Of a stretch of 64,000 nt of DNA, positions 10,731 through 21,628 are shown in pieces (positions within the stretch are counted from its first letter, which is position 1; each line of letters opens with the position of its first letter). The position numbers were made by a program, and so were the translations under genes. This stretch comes from an uncultured Clostridia bacterium (GTDB lineage: Bacteria > Bacillota > Clostridia > TANB77 > CAG-508), in assembly GCA_947625415.1 (NCBI GenBank), contig CANQOG010000001.1, positions 1 through 64,000 on the forward strand. Direction: 5' to 3'. The notes under the pieces were generated by a model. It saw only the letters and a program-made list of their open reading frames with translations. It searched no databases and was not told the origin of the DNA.

Positions 10731-12564
10731 TTACTTATTATATTTTTTAATTATTGGTATTATCATATTCTTTTCTAATTCTTCTCTACTTAAAAACGGA
10801 GCCATATCTTCTAGTGGAGGAGAGACCAAAGTTCCATCTTCTAACTTTTTTGTAGCTGATTTTGGTTCAAAATTTTGCTTTGGAGAAACAAAAATTTCAC
10901 AAATTACTGGTCCATCTTGTTTTAATACCTCTTCTAATACTTTTGGTATTTCTTCATTTTTACTAGCTGAAAAATATGGATAACCATAAGCAACTGCTAA
11001 TTTTGACATATCTGGGAAACTTAAATCTCCACTTTCTGGACCTATTCCAACAAAATTACTATCAAATAAATTTGTTTGTGTCTGTCTTATAGAATGATAT
11101 CCATTATTATTAATAATAAAAATTTTTATTGGCATCTTATGATGTATTATAGTTTGAAGTTCTTGCAAATTCATTTGAATACTTCCATCTCCTGAAATAC
11201 ATATAACGTCCAAATTATTATTCTCTTTTCCATATACAGCTCCAATAGCTGCTGGTAAATCATATCCCATTGAAGCAATTGCAGAATTAATTATAAATCT
11301 TTGTCTTGGTTTTATAATATATGCGTGACTTCCAACTACACAAGCAGAACCATTCCCTACAACTGTAATTTGATTTTCTTTTAATCTACTACTTAATTCT
11401 TTAATAAAACAATAAACATTTGCTAAACCATCAATATTTTCATAATGTTTTGGTAAAACGACTGGATAATTCTTTTTCCAGTTTTGACAAATTTTAATCC
11501 ATTCTGTTCCTTTAAACAATTTTTTATTATCTAATTTTTTATCTAATTCTTCTAATATATTTTTAGCATCTGCCCAAACTGGCATATCTACATGAAGAGT
11601 TGGCTTTTTTAACTCTTCACTATCAATATCAACTATTATTGTATATGCATTTCTTGCCCAAGTTTTCCATTCATATCCAACTTGTCTAATACTTAATCTA
11701 CAACCAATAGATAATACTAAATCACTATTCTGAACAGCAAAATTTCCAGCTCTATCACCCATAATTCCACCACGTCCACAATATAATGGATGATTATCAT
11801 AAATTGCATCAATACTATTCCAAGCAGTTACAACTGGAATATTTAGTTTTTCTATTACACTTTTAAAAGCTTCATATCCTTTAGAAATTCTAATTCCATT
11901 TCCAGCATATAATACTGGTCTTTTAGCTTCTTTTACTTTTTCAATAATTTTATCAATTGTTTTTCCATCAACTGGTTTTGGCAATGTTTTTATATATTCA
12001 TTTTCATCATAGCCTTCTAATTCTTCTGTTTCAATATATGCACCTTGAACATTTAGAGGAATATCTAACCAACAAGGACCGAGGTCTACCATTTTGAGCA
12101 ACAAATAAAGCTTTTTCTAAACAATAACGAATTTTTTTTGGTTCTATTACCATTTCACAATATTTTGTCATTGAACTTACTGCTTTACAAATATCAAATT
12201 CTTGGTCACCAACAGCTCTTAAATTTAAGCCTGTACTTCTAGCGGTTGTATCATATCTAACTTGCCCAGAAATAATTAACATTGGAATTGAATCCAAGTA
12301 CCCCCCTACAACGCCAGTGATTGCGTTTGTTCCGCCTGGTCCTGTAGTAACACAGACTGTTGCAATTTTATTATTAATTCTAGCATAACTTTCAGCAGCA
12401 ATACTACAAGCTTGTTCATGATGGTTATAAATACATTTTAACCCTTCTTGATGACCAAACGCATCATTAAGATGCATTGCTCCGCCTCCAACTACAGTAA
12501 ATACATGAGAAATTCCATTTTTAACTAAAAATTCAGCTATATAACTCGCGACTTTAACTTTCAT
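10731..12564 (-). CDS. thiamine-pyrophosphate enzyme, acetolactate-synthase-like; CGGT site at 12078-12081
   Basis: ORFs 12031..12564 and 10731..12104 join as AQNGRP[G]PCWLDIPLNVQG; TPP motif GDGSIQMN. Confidence 0.92.
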
Positions 12565-12575
12565 AAATGCCCTCC

Positions 12576-13013
12576 TTACTTAAACGCCCATAATTTATTT
12601 AACAAAAAATTAACTGGTATAGTAATAATTAAATTCATTAATGTAGCAATATAATGTTCAACTCCAAATATATTTTCTTCAATGTAAATCAAAAATGCTG
12701 TTAAAAATAATCCTGTTATTGAATATGATAAATATACTTTTAGCAATTGCTTTACCCAGCTCTTTTCATTTGAATTTTTTTGTTTAAATACAAATTTTCT
12801 ATTTAAAATGAATGAAATAAATACTGTTATGAAAAAAGCTATAAAATTAGCAATTTGCGCATGCAAATTTAATACATAAAATCCAACATTTGTAATAATA
12901 TATGATAATATAGTATTAATTCCACCAACAATTCCAAATTTTAAAAATTGTTTTATAAGTTTTAAAAAACTTTCTTTTGAGTTAATATTAAGCCTTTCCA
13001 ATATTTTTTTCAT
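12576..13013 (-). CDS. GtrA-like membrane protein
   Basis: FGIVGGINTILSYIITN..., four TM segments. Confidence 0.85.
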   Translation of the reverse strand: MKKILERLNINSKESFLKLIKQFLKFGIVGGINTILSYIITNVGFYVLNLHAQIANFIAFFITVFISFILNRKFVFKQKNSNEKSWVKQLLKVYLSYSITGLFLTAFLIYIEENIFGVEHYIATLMNLIITIPVNFLLNKLWAFK

Positions 13014-13143
13014 TTAATAATAATTCCTTTTTACTTTTAATTAATCTAACAATACCTATAACTAGAGCAATTCCAAGTAAAGATATTATCACTATCACAA
13101 TTTTTATTGCTTTTTTTCACTTTTAATATTCTTCTTAAAAAAA

Positions 13144-14505
13144 TTATACTACTTCTTTTATCTTTCTTATCATATAATCAATTTTTTCATCTGTCATTCC
13201 TGGATAAACACCTATCCAAAAAGAATTATTCATTATTTTATCAGTATTTTTTAATTCTCCTACAACTCGATATCCCTCTTGCTTTTTCCTTAACTCATCA
13301 AAACAAGGATGTTTAATTAGATTTCCAGCAAATAAATTTCTTGTTTGTATTCCATTTTTTTCTAAATATTCAACAATACTATTTCTATCTATTCCCTCTT
13401 TACATGTAATCATAAATCCAAACCAACTAGGAATAGAATTTTCAGAAGCAACTGGTAAAATTAATTTATCTTCTAAATCTTTCAAACCTTCTTTTAATCT
13501 ATTAAAATTATATTTTCTTTTTTCAGTAAATAAATTTATTTTTTCTAGTTGAGCGCATCCAACCGCAGCTTGCATATCCGTAGCTTTCAAATTATATCCA
13601 AAATGTGAATATACATATTTATGGTCATATCCAGCTGGTAATTCTCCATATTGCTTATCAAATCTATGACCACATAAATTATCAACTCCAGATGGACAAC
13701 TACAATCTCTTCCCCAATCTCTAAAAGACCTAATAATTTTATTTAATAAACCATTATTAGTATATACTGCTCCACCTTCTCCCATAGTAATATGATGTGG
13801 TGGATAAAAGCTTGAAGTTCCAATATCCCCAATTGTTCCAGTAAGTTTTTCTTCTCCATTAATTTTATATTTTGAGCCTAAAGCATCACAATTGTCTTCT
13901 ATAAGCCATAAATTATTTTTATCGCAAAATTCTTTTACACATTTTAAATTAAATGGATTTCCCAATGTATGAGCAATCATAACAGCCTTTGTTTTGTTTG
14001 ACAAAGCTTTATCTAACATATTTACATCAATATTATACTCTGGAATTGTAACATCTACAAAAACTGGAATCGCCCCATATTGTATTATAGGTGTTACTGT
14101 AGTTGGAAAACCAGCAGATACTGTAATTACTTCATCTCCTCTTCTTATTGCTCTTTCTTTTAATAAAGGTGAAGTTAAAGACATAAAGGCAATCAAATTT
14201 GCTGATGAACCTGAATTAACTACAGAACAATATTTTACATTTAAAAATTCGGCAAATTCCTTTTCAAATTTTTCTGTATATTTTCCAGAAGTTAACCAAA
14301 AATCTAACGAACTATCAACTAAATTCACCATCTCTTTACTATCGTAAACTCTTGAAGCGTATGGAATTCTATCTCCCTCTTTAAATTCTTTATTTTGAAC
14401 ATGATATTTCTTACAATACTCATCTACCATTTTCAAAATTTCTTCTTTAGCTTCAATTTCACTTTTATTTTCAAACATCTTCTGATACCGTAATAATCCC
14501 TTCAT
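13144..14505 (-). CDS. rfbH: CDP-4-keto-6-deoxyglucose-3-dehydrase (RfbH/DegT family)
   Basis: RIPYASRVYDSKEMVNLVDSSLDFWLTSGKYTEKFEKEFAEFL...; RfbH-type FYPPHHITMGEGGAV. Confidence 0.9.
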   Translation of the reverse strand: MKGLLRYQKMFENKSEIEAKEEILKMVDEYCKKYHVQNKEFKEGDRIPYASRVYDSKEMVNLVDSSLDFWLTSGKYTEKFEKEFAEFLNVKYCSVVNSGSSANLIAFMSLTSPLLKERAIRRGDEVITVSAGFPTTVTPIIQYGAIPVFVDVTIPEYNIDVNMLDKALSNKTKAVMIAHTLGNPFNLKCVKEFCDKNNLWLIEDNCDALGSKYKINGEEKLTGTIGDIGTSSFYPPHHITMGEGGAVYTNNGLLNKIIRSFRDWGRDCSCPSGVDNLCGHRFDKQYGELPAGYDHKYVYSHFGYNLKATDMQAAVGCAQLEKINLFTEKRKYNFNRLKEGLKDLEDKLILPVASENSIPSWFGFMITCKEGIDRNSIVEYLEKNGIQTRNLFAGNLIKHPCFDELRKKQEGYRVVGELKNTDKIMNNSFWIGVYPGMTDEKIDYMIRKIKEVV

Positions 14506-16564
14506 TTATTAATTCATCTATTTTATCATAATTATCTTTATTTATAAGAATATAAGCTGGTATTTTTGTACATTCAAATATTTTATAATCACTTTCTAAT
14601 AAACCAGCAATCTCTTCTACTGCATCTCTTCCAGATAAAATTTTATAACTTAAAAAGTTAATACATAGTGATGTCTTATTTTCTTTTAAAAATTCAACAA
14701 CTTTTTTATTATCCTCTCTAGTAAATGTATCCACTGCTCCTTGAAATCTTTTAGTATCTTTTTGATTTGTTGCTAAGTAATAAAAATGCTCACCATTTAA
14801 ATAAAAATCTATTTTGCCAAGAATTTCTTTTAATTTTTTAGAGCTTTCTAATGACTCCTCTAAAACATTTTCATTAAAATATTCTTTTTTATTTAAAATC
14901 TTATGAATCTGCTCTTCATAAAGAAAACTATATAATGTTAATGATGAAAAATTTACTAAAATAGTTATTATTATAGAAAAAGTTATACACTCACATATTT
15001 TTTCAAATTTTGTACATTTTGAAAAATTTTCTAATATATAGTCTAAAAATATTCCTAATAAAATTATTCCTGGATACAAAACTGATTTAAAACACTCATT
15101 GTGACTTCTTCCTTGATAATAAGAAAATACTCCTATTCCTAATATTGCCAATATAAATACAATAATATTTTTATTAAACTTTTCAGGATTATTTTCATTT
15201 TTCAAAAATTTTAATTCTTTAATTGTTATAGCTAAAGCAATTCCATAAGTTAAAGCTATTAAAATCCAAGGATGCCATAACTTCATTCTTATCATATTAA
15301 ATCCAGAACCCCAAAATGAATCTTGTCCAAATAAAATACTTTTTAAACTTATTAATTGCCCAGTTCTGATAAAAGTAATTACATTTATTAACAAAACATA
15401 TAATACTAAGCTACAAATCACAAAAACTAAAACTTTAAAAATTTCCTTATATGTTTTTTTATCTTTAAATGAGTTAAAATATAATATTTCATAACCAAAA
15501 AACATAATCAAAGTTAATAATACTACAAAACCAGTTTCAAAATTCCAAAAAATTGAAAATGCAACTAATATAGCACCTAAAATTTTAGAAAAAAACTTAT
15601 TTTTTGATTTTAAATAAAACAAGATATATAGTAACATTAGTGCTGGAAATAACATTCTATGTGGAATATATTGTAAATATATCCCACTAGTTATTATAAT
15701 TCCTTTAATAAATCCTACATAAATAATTGACAAAAATGTTATTAAATATATAATTTTATTTTTTATTACCTTATTTAAGAAAATTGCTAAACATAATAAA
15801 ATTACAAAAACTAACACTGTAACAATACAACTAATAGAAAATATACTATTCAAATTAAATAATTTCATAATAAAACTAAAAAAATATGAATAATATCCAT
15901 AAATACTATTAAAGTCTATACCTAAAGTTAAGCCATTATTTACCTTATAAATTGGATATAAATAAGCATCTGTATGATGGACATCATATGCATTTTGCGA
16001 ATAACTATTATTAATATATATGTAACTTGTTGTAACTATAACGATAGCAATTACAGAATATATTATTATATTAAAAAATTTTAAATTCTTAGTCTTACTT
16101 ATTTTTTTGTACAAAAACAAGCTTGCTACTATAATAGAGTAAAATAATATAAAAAATACTAATTTATTTCCATTCAAAAAAATTATATTTCTATAATAAT
16201 CATTCAATATTAAAGTTCTTACAATTAATCCACCTAAAGCTACAATACTACATCCATCTATAATATAAATAACTTTAGGATTTACTTTTATTTTTATTTT
16301 CATCAATATTTGAAAAAATAAAATAAATAATATAGGGAAAAATATTGTTATATAAATATAACACATCATCTCCGATTTCTCATTAACAAAACTACTAATT
16401 CTATTTATATATTTTTCTTTTACACTATAAAAATCTAAATCACTTGGAACAAATTTCAAAATCAAGTAACTCATTATTACTACAACAATTAAAGATAATC
16501 CAAATGATATTCTAACATACAATTTTTTTCGCATCTTTTCTTCCATAATAATTTTCCAATCCAT
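14471..16564 (-). CDS. polytopic membrane protein of a glycan locus
   Basis: Many TM segments; overlaps rfb genes in the same operon. Confidence 0.7.
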   Translation of the reverse strand: MDWKIIMEEKMRKKLYVRISFGLSLIVVVIMSYLILKFVPSDLDFYSVKEKYINRISSFVNEKSEMMCYIYITIFFPILFILFFQILMKIKIKVNPKVIYIIDGCSIVALGGLIVRTLILNDYYRNIIFLNGNKLVFFILFYSIIVASLFLYKKISKTKNLKFFNIIIYSVIAIVIVTTSYIYINNSYSQNAYDVHHTDAYLYPIYKVNNGLTLGIDFNSIYGYYSYFFSFIMKLFNLNSIFSISCIVTVLVFVILLCLAIFLNKVIKNKIIYLITFLSIIYVGFIKGIIITSGIYLQYIPHRMLFPALMLLYILFYLKSKNKFFSKILGAILVAFSIFWNFETGFVVLLTLIMFFGYEILYFNSFKDKKTYKEIFKVLVFVICSLVLYVLLINVITFIRTGQLISLKSILFGQDSFWGSGFNMIRMKLWHPWILIALTYGIALAITIKELKFLKNENNPEKFNKNIIVFILAILGIGVFSYYQGRSHNECFKSVLYPGIILLGIFLDYILENFSKCTKFEKICECITFSIIITILVNFSSLTLYSFLYEEQIHKILNKKEYFNENVLEESLESSKKLKEILGKIDFYLNGEHFYYLATNQKDTKRFQGAVDTFTREDNKKVVEFLKENKTSLCINFLSYKILSGRDAVEEIAGLLESDYKIFECTKIPAYILINKDNYDKIDELINEGIITVSEDV

Positions 16565-17633
16565 TACTATCTAAAATAAATTCATTTATTTGTTTATCCA
16601 TACAATTTATTTTGTTTTCTGTTTTTGCAAATTCTACGGTTTTTTCAACTGCTTTTTCTACATTCCAAGTCGGTTGCCAATTAAAAGTTTTCTTTATTTT
16701 TGAGCAATCTAATTTTAAGAAATTTGCCTCAGCAGGTCCATCTACAAAACCACTATTCCATTTTAAATTTTCTCCCCAATATTTACAAAATAAATCTGTT
16801 AATTTTCCAGTTGTAATACAATCTTCATCATCTGGTCCAACATTATAATATCCAGAATAACTTTCATCTTCATATTGCCTTTCAGCTATCATTAAATAAG
16901 CAAAAATTGGCTCTAAAACATACTGAAAAGGTCTTATAGAATTTGGATTTCTTACAAATATTGTTTTTTTAGCTTTGGCTGCTCTTACGCAATCTGGAAT
17001 AATTCTATCTTTAGCAAAGTCACCACCACCGATTACATTTCCAGCTCTAGCAGTAGAAACTCTTACATCTTTAGCCTTTAAAAATGAAGTTTTATAACTA
17101 TGTGTAACAAGCTCTGAACAAGATTTACTATTTGAATATGGGTCATGTCCGTCTAAAAATTCATCTTCTTTATAACCACGATTTAATTCCATATTTTTAT
17201 AAACTTTATCTGTCGTAACATTTAAAAAAGACTTAACTGTATCAGAATTTCTTACACATTCTAAAATATTTACTGTTCCCATAACATTAGTTTCATAAGT
17301 ATAAACAGGATTTTCATAAGACTCTCTAACAATCGGTTGAGCAGCTAAATGAAATACTATTTCTGGTTTTGCTTCATCAAAAGCAATTTTTAACTTTTTT
17401 AAGTCTCTTATATCACCTATTACACTATTCATTTTATTTTCTATTTCAGTAATTTCAAAAAGGCTTTGAAATGTATTAGGCTTTAAAGAATAACCAGTAA
17501 CATTTGCTCCTAAATCAATTAAAATTTTACAAAGCCATGAGCCTTTAAACCCTGTATGACCAGTTACAAATATATTTTTACCTTTAAAAAAAGTTAAATC
17601 TATCATAATATTACCATACCTTCCAAGGAGCAT
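16512..17633 (-). CDS. rfbG: CDP-glucose 4,6-dehydratase
   Basis: FFKGKNIFVTGHTGFKGSWL, adjacent to rfbF/rfbH. Confidence 0.92.
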   Translation of the reverse strand: MLLGRYGNIMIDLTFFKGKNIFVTGHTGFKGSWLCKILIDLGANVTGYSLKPNTFQSLFEITEIENKMNSVIGDIRDLKKLKIAFDEAKPEIVFHLAAQPIVRESYENPVYTYETNVMGTVNILECVRNSDTVKSFLNVTTDKVYKNMELNRGYKEDEFLDGHDPYSNSKSCSELVTHSYKTSFLKAKDVRVSTARAGNVIGGGDFAKDRIIPDCVRAAKAKKTIFVRNPNSIRPFQYVLEPIFAYLMIAERQYEDESYSGYYNVGPDDEDCITTGKLTDLFCKYWGENLKWNSGFVDGPAEANFLKLDCSKIKKTFNWQPTWNVEKAVEKTVEFAKTENKINCMDKQINEFILDSNGLENYYGRKDAKKIVC

Positions 17634-18384
17634 TACCAGTTTTCCAAAGTTCTTCTAATTTCATCTTATCTCTTTGCGTATCCATACACTGCCAAAAACC
17701 ATTATATTTATAAGCAACAAGCTCTCCATCTTTTGATAGTTTTTCCAAAGGAGTCTGTTCAAAAACTATTTCATCACCTTCAGGAATATAATTAAATACT
17801 TCTGGATTTAAAACCATATATCCACCATTAACCCAAGAACCATCACTTTCACGTTTTTCCCTAAAAGCTCTTACAAAATTATCATTATCTGTCACTAATA
17901 CTCCAAATTTTTGACCAATATTTATAGAAGTCACAGTTGCAATTTTTCCATGTGATTTATGAAATTTTAATAATTCTTTAATATTTATATCACAAACTCC
18001 ATCTCCATAAGTTAGCATAAATGTTTCATTTCCAACATATTTTTGAATTCTTTTAATACGGCCTCCTGTCATTGTGTTTAAACCAGTATCTATCAAAGTA
18101 ACTTTCCAAGGTTCTGAATAGTTGTTATGAACTGTCATTTCATTTTTAGCTAAATCAAATGTTATATCAGATGTATGTAAAAAATAATCAGAAAAATATT
18201 CTTTTATCATATATCCTTTATATCCCAAACATATAATAAATTCATTAAAACCATATTTTGAATATTCTTTCATAATATGCCATAAAATAGGTTGCCCCCC
18301 TATTTCAATCATTGGCTTAGGTCTTAAATAACTCTCTTCTGAAATTCTAGTTCCAAATCCTCCAGCTAATATTACTACTTTCAT
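17611..18384 (-). CDS. rfbF: glucose-1-phosphate cytidylyltransferase
   Basis: MKVVILAGGFGTRISEESYLRPKPMIEIGGQPILWHIMK. Confidence 0.95.
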   Translation of the reverse strand: MKVVILAGGFGTRISEESYLRPKPMIEIGGQPILWHIMKEYSKYGFNEFIICLGYKGYMIKEYFSDYFLHTSDITFDLAKNEMTVHNNYSEPWKVTLIDTGLNTMTGGRIKRIQKYVGNETFMLTYGDGVCDINIKELLKFHKSHGKIATVTSINIGQKFGVLVTDNDNFVRAFREKRESDGSWVNGGYMVLNPEVFNYIPEGDEIVFEQTPLEKLSKDGELVAYKYNGFWQCMDTQRDKMKLEELWKTGNAPWKVW

Positions 18385-18462
18385 TTTTGCTCCTTTTGCC
18401 AAAACTTTTCATTTTTTTCATTATATATTAAGTTATTTTTTTATGCAATAAAAAATAAAAAA

Positions 18463-18489
18463 AACATCTAATATATTTATTAGACGTTT
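18463..18489 (-). terminator. intrinsic terminator downstream of the ftsL-like gene
   Basis: AACATCTAATA/TATTAGACGTT stem with T-rich tail on minus strand. Confidence 0.65.
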
Positions 18490-19059
18490 TTAAAAGAAAT
18501 CAACAATTTTATTGATTATTTTCTCAAATAAACTTACTTTTTCTTCCTTTATGATACTCTTCTGACTAATTTCTGTATAATCCTTTGTATCTAGATTTAC
18601 ATAGACAGTCTGTCCACCAGAAAGTTTTTGCATTCCAAGAGTTGAAACTGCAATTTCTTCTATATTATTTAAATTCAAATTATTTTGTATTTGAATAGAA
18701 ATCTGGCTATTTTCTTTTTGCAATGAAGAAATACTTTTGCTTAAAGACTGAACTCTAGCATAGGATTCTCTTATTTTTACATTTCTATACATTAAAAGTA
18801 AAATACTTCCTAAAACGACCAACATAAGGATTGCAAAATTTGTTTTAGCTGTTCTTACTTCTTTAGCTTTAACTTTATCTTGCTGTTTTTTTGTTTTACC
18901 AACTGATTTAGACTTTTTTACATTTTTTGTACTCTTCTCTTTGCTTGTTACCTTATTAGATGACTTTTTAGGAGTTCTTACTTCAGGTTCAAATTTTCTT
19001 GGGCTTGTTCCATATTGGTAGCCATAAGATGTCATAAGGTTAAACTCCTTTTTTCTCAA
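18490..19059 (-). CDS. FtsL-like bitopic cell-division protein
   Basis: Basic N-terminus, one TM, coiled coil; position after rsmH. Confidence 0.65.
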   Translation of the reverse strand: MRKKEFNLMTSYGYQYGTSPRKFEPEVRTPKKSSNKVTSKEKSTKNVKKSKSVGKTKKQQDKVKAKEVRTAKTNFAILMLVVLGSILLLMYRNVKIRESYARVQSLSKSISSLQKENSQISIQIQNNLNLNNIEEIAVSTLGMQKLSGGQTVYVNLDTKDYTEISQKSIIKEEKVSLFEKIINKIVDFF

Positions 19060-20044
19060 ATATTCTTAATTTTGCACTTTTGCTTCTCGAATTTGCCTCT
19101 TGTTCTTCATTGCTTGGAATAATTGGTTTTTTAGTAATAACTTTTCCATAGCTTACCATTCCACACATACAATATGGAAGCCCTGGTGGACAAGTGCAAA
19201 TTCCTTCTGCTTCAGCCATTGCTTTTTTTACGCTTCTATCTTCTAATGAATGAAATGTTATCACACATAATCTTCCATTAGGATTTAAACAATTTATTGA
19301 ATCCTTTATACAATTATATAAAGGCTTTATTTCATTATTAACTTCAATTCTAATTGCCTGAAATGTTCTTTTAGCAGGATGTCCGTCACTTTTTTTAGGA
19401 ACAGACCTTTCAATAATTTCTACTAATTCCTTTGTAGTTTCTATCGGCTTTTTTTCTCTAGCCAAAACTATATTTCTTGCAATTCTTTTTGAGAATTTTT
19501 CCTCTCCATATTCAAAAATTATATTTGCTAAATCTTCTTCTGAATAAGAATTTACGACTTTTTTCGCATCTAGTTTTTGAGTTTTATCCATTCTCATATC
19601 TAAAGAAGCTTCTCCCATATAACTAAATCCTCTATTTCTTTCATCTAGTTGATATGAAGATACACCTAAATCTAGAAGAATTCCATCTACTCCAAAAATT
19701 TCTAATTCTTCTAGTATTTCTTTGATATTATCATGATTGTCATGAACAAATTTAGTATTTGAGTAAGCTTTTAATCTTTCCTTTGCAACTTTTAGCGCAT
19801 CTTCGTCTCTATCAATTCCAATTAATAAACCATTTTCATTTAATCTTTTCAAAATCTCACTACTATGGCCAGCGCCTCCAAGTGTTCCATCTACATATAT
19901 TCCATTTGCTTTAATTTGCAAACCATTTATACATTCTTCTAGCATCACAGGCTTATGCTCAAACTCCAAAACTGTCCTCCAAAAAATAAAGATAGTTTTA
20001 AGGCGGATAACATCAGTCAGTTTAGTCCCAATATTATCCGCCAT
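19040..20044 (-). CDS. rsmH: 16S rRNA (cytosine1402-N4)-methyltransferase (true start probably internal, near ...[10 protein letters not shown])
   Basis: [36 protein letters not shown]. Confidence 0.95.
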   Translation of the reverse strand: MADNIGTKLTDVIRLKTIFIFWRTVLEFEHKPVMLEECINGLQIKANGIYVDGTLGGAGHSSEILKRLNENGLLIGIDRDEDALKVAKERLKAYSNTKFVHDNHDNIKEILEELEIFGVDGILLDLGVSSYQLDERNRGFSYMGEASLDMRMDKTQKLDAKKVVNSYSEEDLANIIFEYGEEKFSKRIARNIVLAREKKPIETTKELVEIIERSVPKKSDGHPAKRTFQAIRIEVNNEIKPLYNCIKDSINCLNPNGRLCVITFHSLEDRSVKKAMAEAEGICTCPPGLPYCMCGMVSYGKVITKKPIIPSNEEQEANSRSKSAKLRIFEKKGV

Positions 20045-20047
20045 TCG

Positions 20048-20249
20048 TCTTTTGTAAATTTTAACTTTCTTTTGTTTGCCATCTTTTGTACTTTAAAAAT
20101 CTTTTGTGGATATATAATTCTTGCGTAAATTATATACATTTATCTTTTGTAAATTACATCATTTGTAATTTAATAAATAAAGCGATTAGTAAATTTGCTT
20201 AAGCTTTGTCTTTTGTAAACTTTTTCTTTTGTATCTTAAAATCTTTTGT
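20048..20249. repeat. cluster of eight TCTTTTGT (rc ACAAAAGA) octamers between mraZ and rsmH
   Basis: Copies at 20048, 20068, 20082, 20100, 20143, 20209, 20225, 20242. Confidence 0.85.
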
Positions 20250-20321
20250 ACATGTAGCACAATTTTTCAGTTGTGTGTAGTAATCTACTTAAATTTAAGT
20301 AAAAACTACAATATATAAAAA

Positions 20322-20747
20322 TTATATACCTAGCATCTCCATCTTTTCCGCAATATCATCTGCAGAAAGGTTATCATTACAGTCTTCCCATTTTTCTTTG
20401 CTCCAAATTTCAATTCTAGAGTTCATTCCAACAATTACAACATCTTTAGTAAATCCTGCAAATTCTCTCAAATTAGAAGAAATTAAAAATCTTCCTTGTT
20501 TATCGAGCTCACAGTCTATTGCTCCTGCAAAGAAAAATCTTGTAAAGGCTCTTGCATCTTTGTTAGAAATTGGAAGTATAGAAAGCTTTTCTTCAAATTT
20601 TGTCCATTCTTCTTTTGAAAATGCAAATAGGCATCCATCTAAACCTTTTGTAACTATGAACTTATCACCAATGTCATCTCTAAATTTTGCTGGCATTATA
20701 ATTCTTCCCTTAACATCTAGAGAGTGTTCATATTCGCCAATTAGCAA
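20322..20747 (-). CDS. mraZ: transcriptional regulator MraZ (probable TTG start at 20747)
   Basis: [40 protein letters not shown] precedes TTG; ORF-track ATG lies within the operator repeats. Confidence 0.93.
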   Translation of the reverse strand: MLIGEYEHSLDVKGRIIMPAKFRDDIGDKFIVTKGLDGCLFAFSKEEWTKFEEKLSILPISNKDARAFTRFFFAGAIDCELDKQGRFLISSNLREFAGFTKDVVIVGMNSRIEIWSKEKWEDCNDNLSADDIAEKMEMLGI

Positions 20748-20773
20748 GATGTTTAACCTCCTTTCATTTTCTA

Positions 20774-20799
20774 CCACTTTATTCCACTTCTCTCCACTT
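20774..20799 (-). promoter_or_regulatory. MraZ operator: three AAGTGG direct repeats at 10-bp spacing
   Basis: CCACTT at 20774, 20784, 20794 directly upstream of mraZ. Confidence 0.8.
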
Positions 20800-20913
20800 T
20801 CAATTAAATTTTAATATATAACTTTTTATTTTGCAACCCTTTTTTATAAATTTTTTAAAAAATTTTTTTATTTAGATATTAAAATATTTTTAAATAATAA
20901 TCTTTAAAATTAA

Positions 20914-21594
20914 TTGCTTATTTTCTATTGTTTTTATGAAAAGTTAGTGGTAAAATGTTTGTCATTGAAAGGAGATAATTTTTTGAAAAAACTTTTCTAT
21001 TTTTTAACAATTTTGATTTTAATAATATTTATAAGTTCAATAAATATTTTTTTGAAAATAAATTCTGATTTAAATCACATAATAAGTATAAATATAAATT
21101 TAGCTTTATATCTGATGATAATACTGATTTGTATTTTTGTAGTAAACAGAAATTTTAAAAAAGCAAAGCTTAACGAATCTAAAAGTTATAGGAAAGATAT
21201 GAAAATTGCTTTTGCTAATTCTTTCTTTGCAAGTTCAATAGTTTCAATTATTTCAGCTTGTATTATATATGGCTTTTTAAACAACATTTTAGAATTATTT
21301 AAATTAAAAGAAGGTATCATAAATTTTACTATATTTTCAATGAAAATTTGGTTTATTTCTTCCCCATTTATTGGTTTAGAAGTTACAGTTTTTAGATATT
21401 TTTATGAGATAGAATATTTTAAAAAGCCTATAAAAATTTTAATTTTTAAATTATTGATATTTTATTTCATTAGCTTTTTATTTTTTGCTGAAAGAAAAAC
21501 TAATTGCTTTATATATGCAAAACCTATATGCGACATAATCTTCTTACTTTACTATACAAGAATTTGTTTTGATGCAACATTAAATAATGCTTAA
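20914..21594 (+). CDS. membrane protein, multiple TM (start uncertain; TTG at 20983 after GGAG is an alternative)
   Basis: Long hydrophobic ORF. Confidence 0.6.
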   Translation: MLIFYCFYEKLVVKCLSLKGDNFLKKLFYFLTILILIIFISSINIFLKINSDLNHIISININLALYLMIILICIFVVNRNFKKAKLNESKSYRKDMKIAFANSFFASSIVSIISACIIYGFLNNILELFKLKEGIINFTIFSMKIWFISSPFIGLEVTVFRYFYEIEYFKKPIKILIFKLLIFYFISFLFFAERKTNCFIYAKPICDIIFLLYYTRICFDATLNNA

Positions 21595-21628
21595 AAATTT
21601 ATATAAATAATTAATTTGGAGGTTACAA

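Noticed and set aside
12031-12104. Overlap of two acetolactate-synthase ORFs as separate subunits
   Set aside because: They are N- and C-terminal parts of one TPP enzyme polypeptide joined at CGGT 12078-12081.
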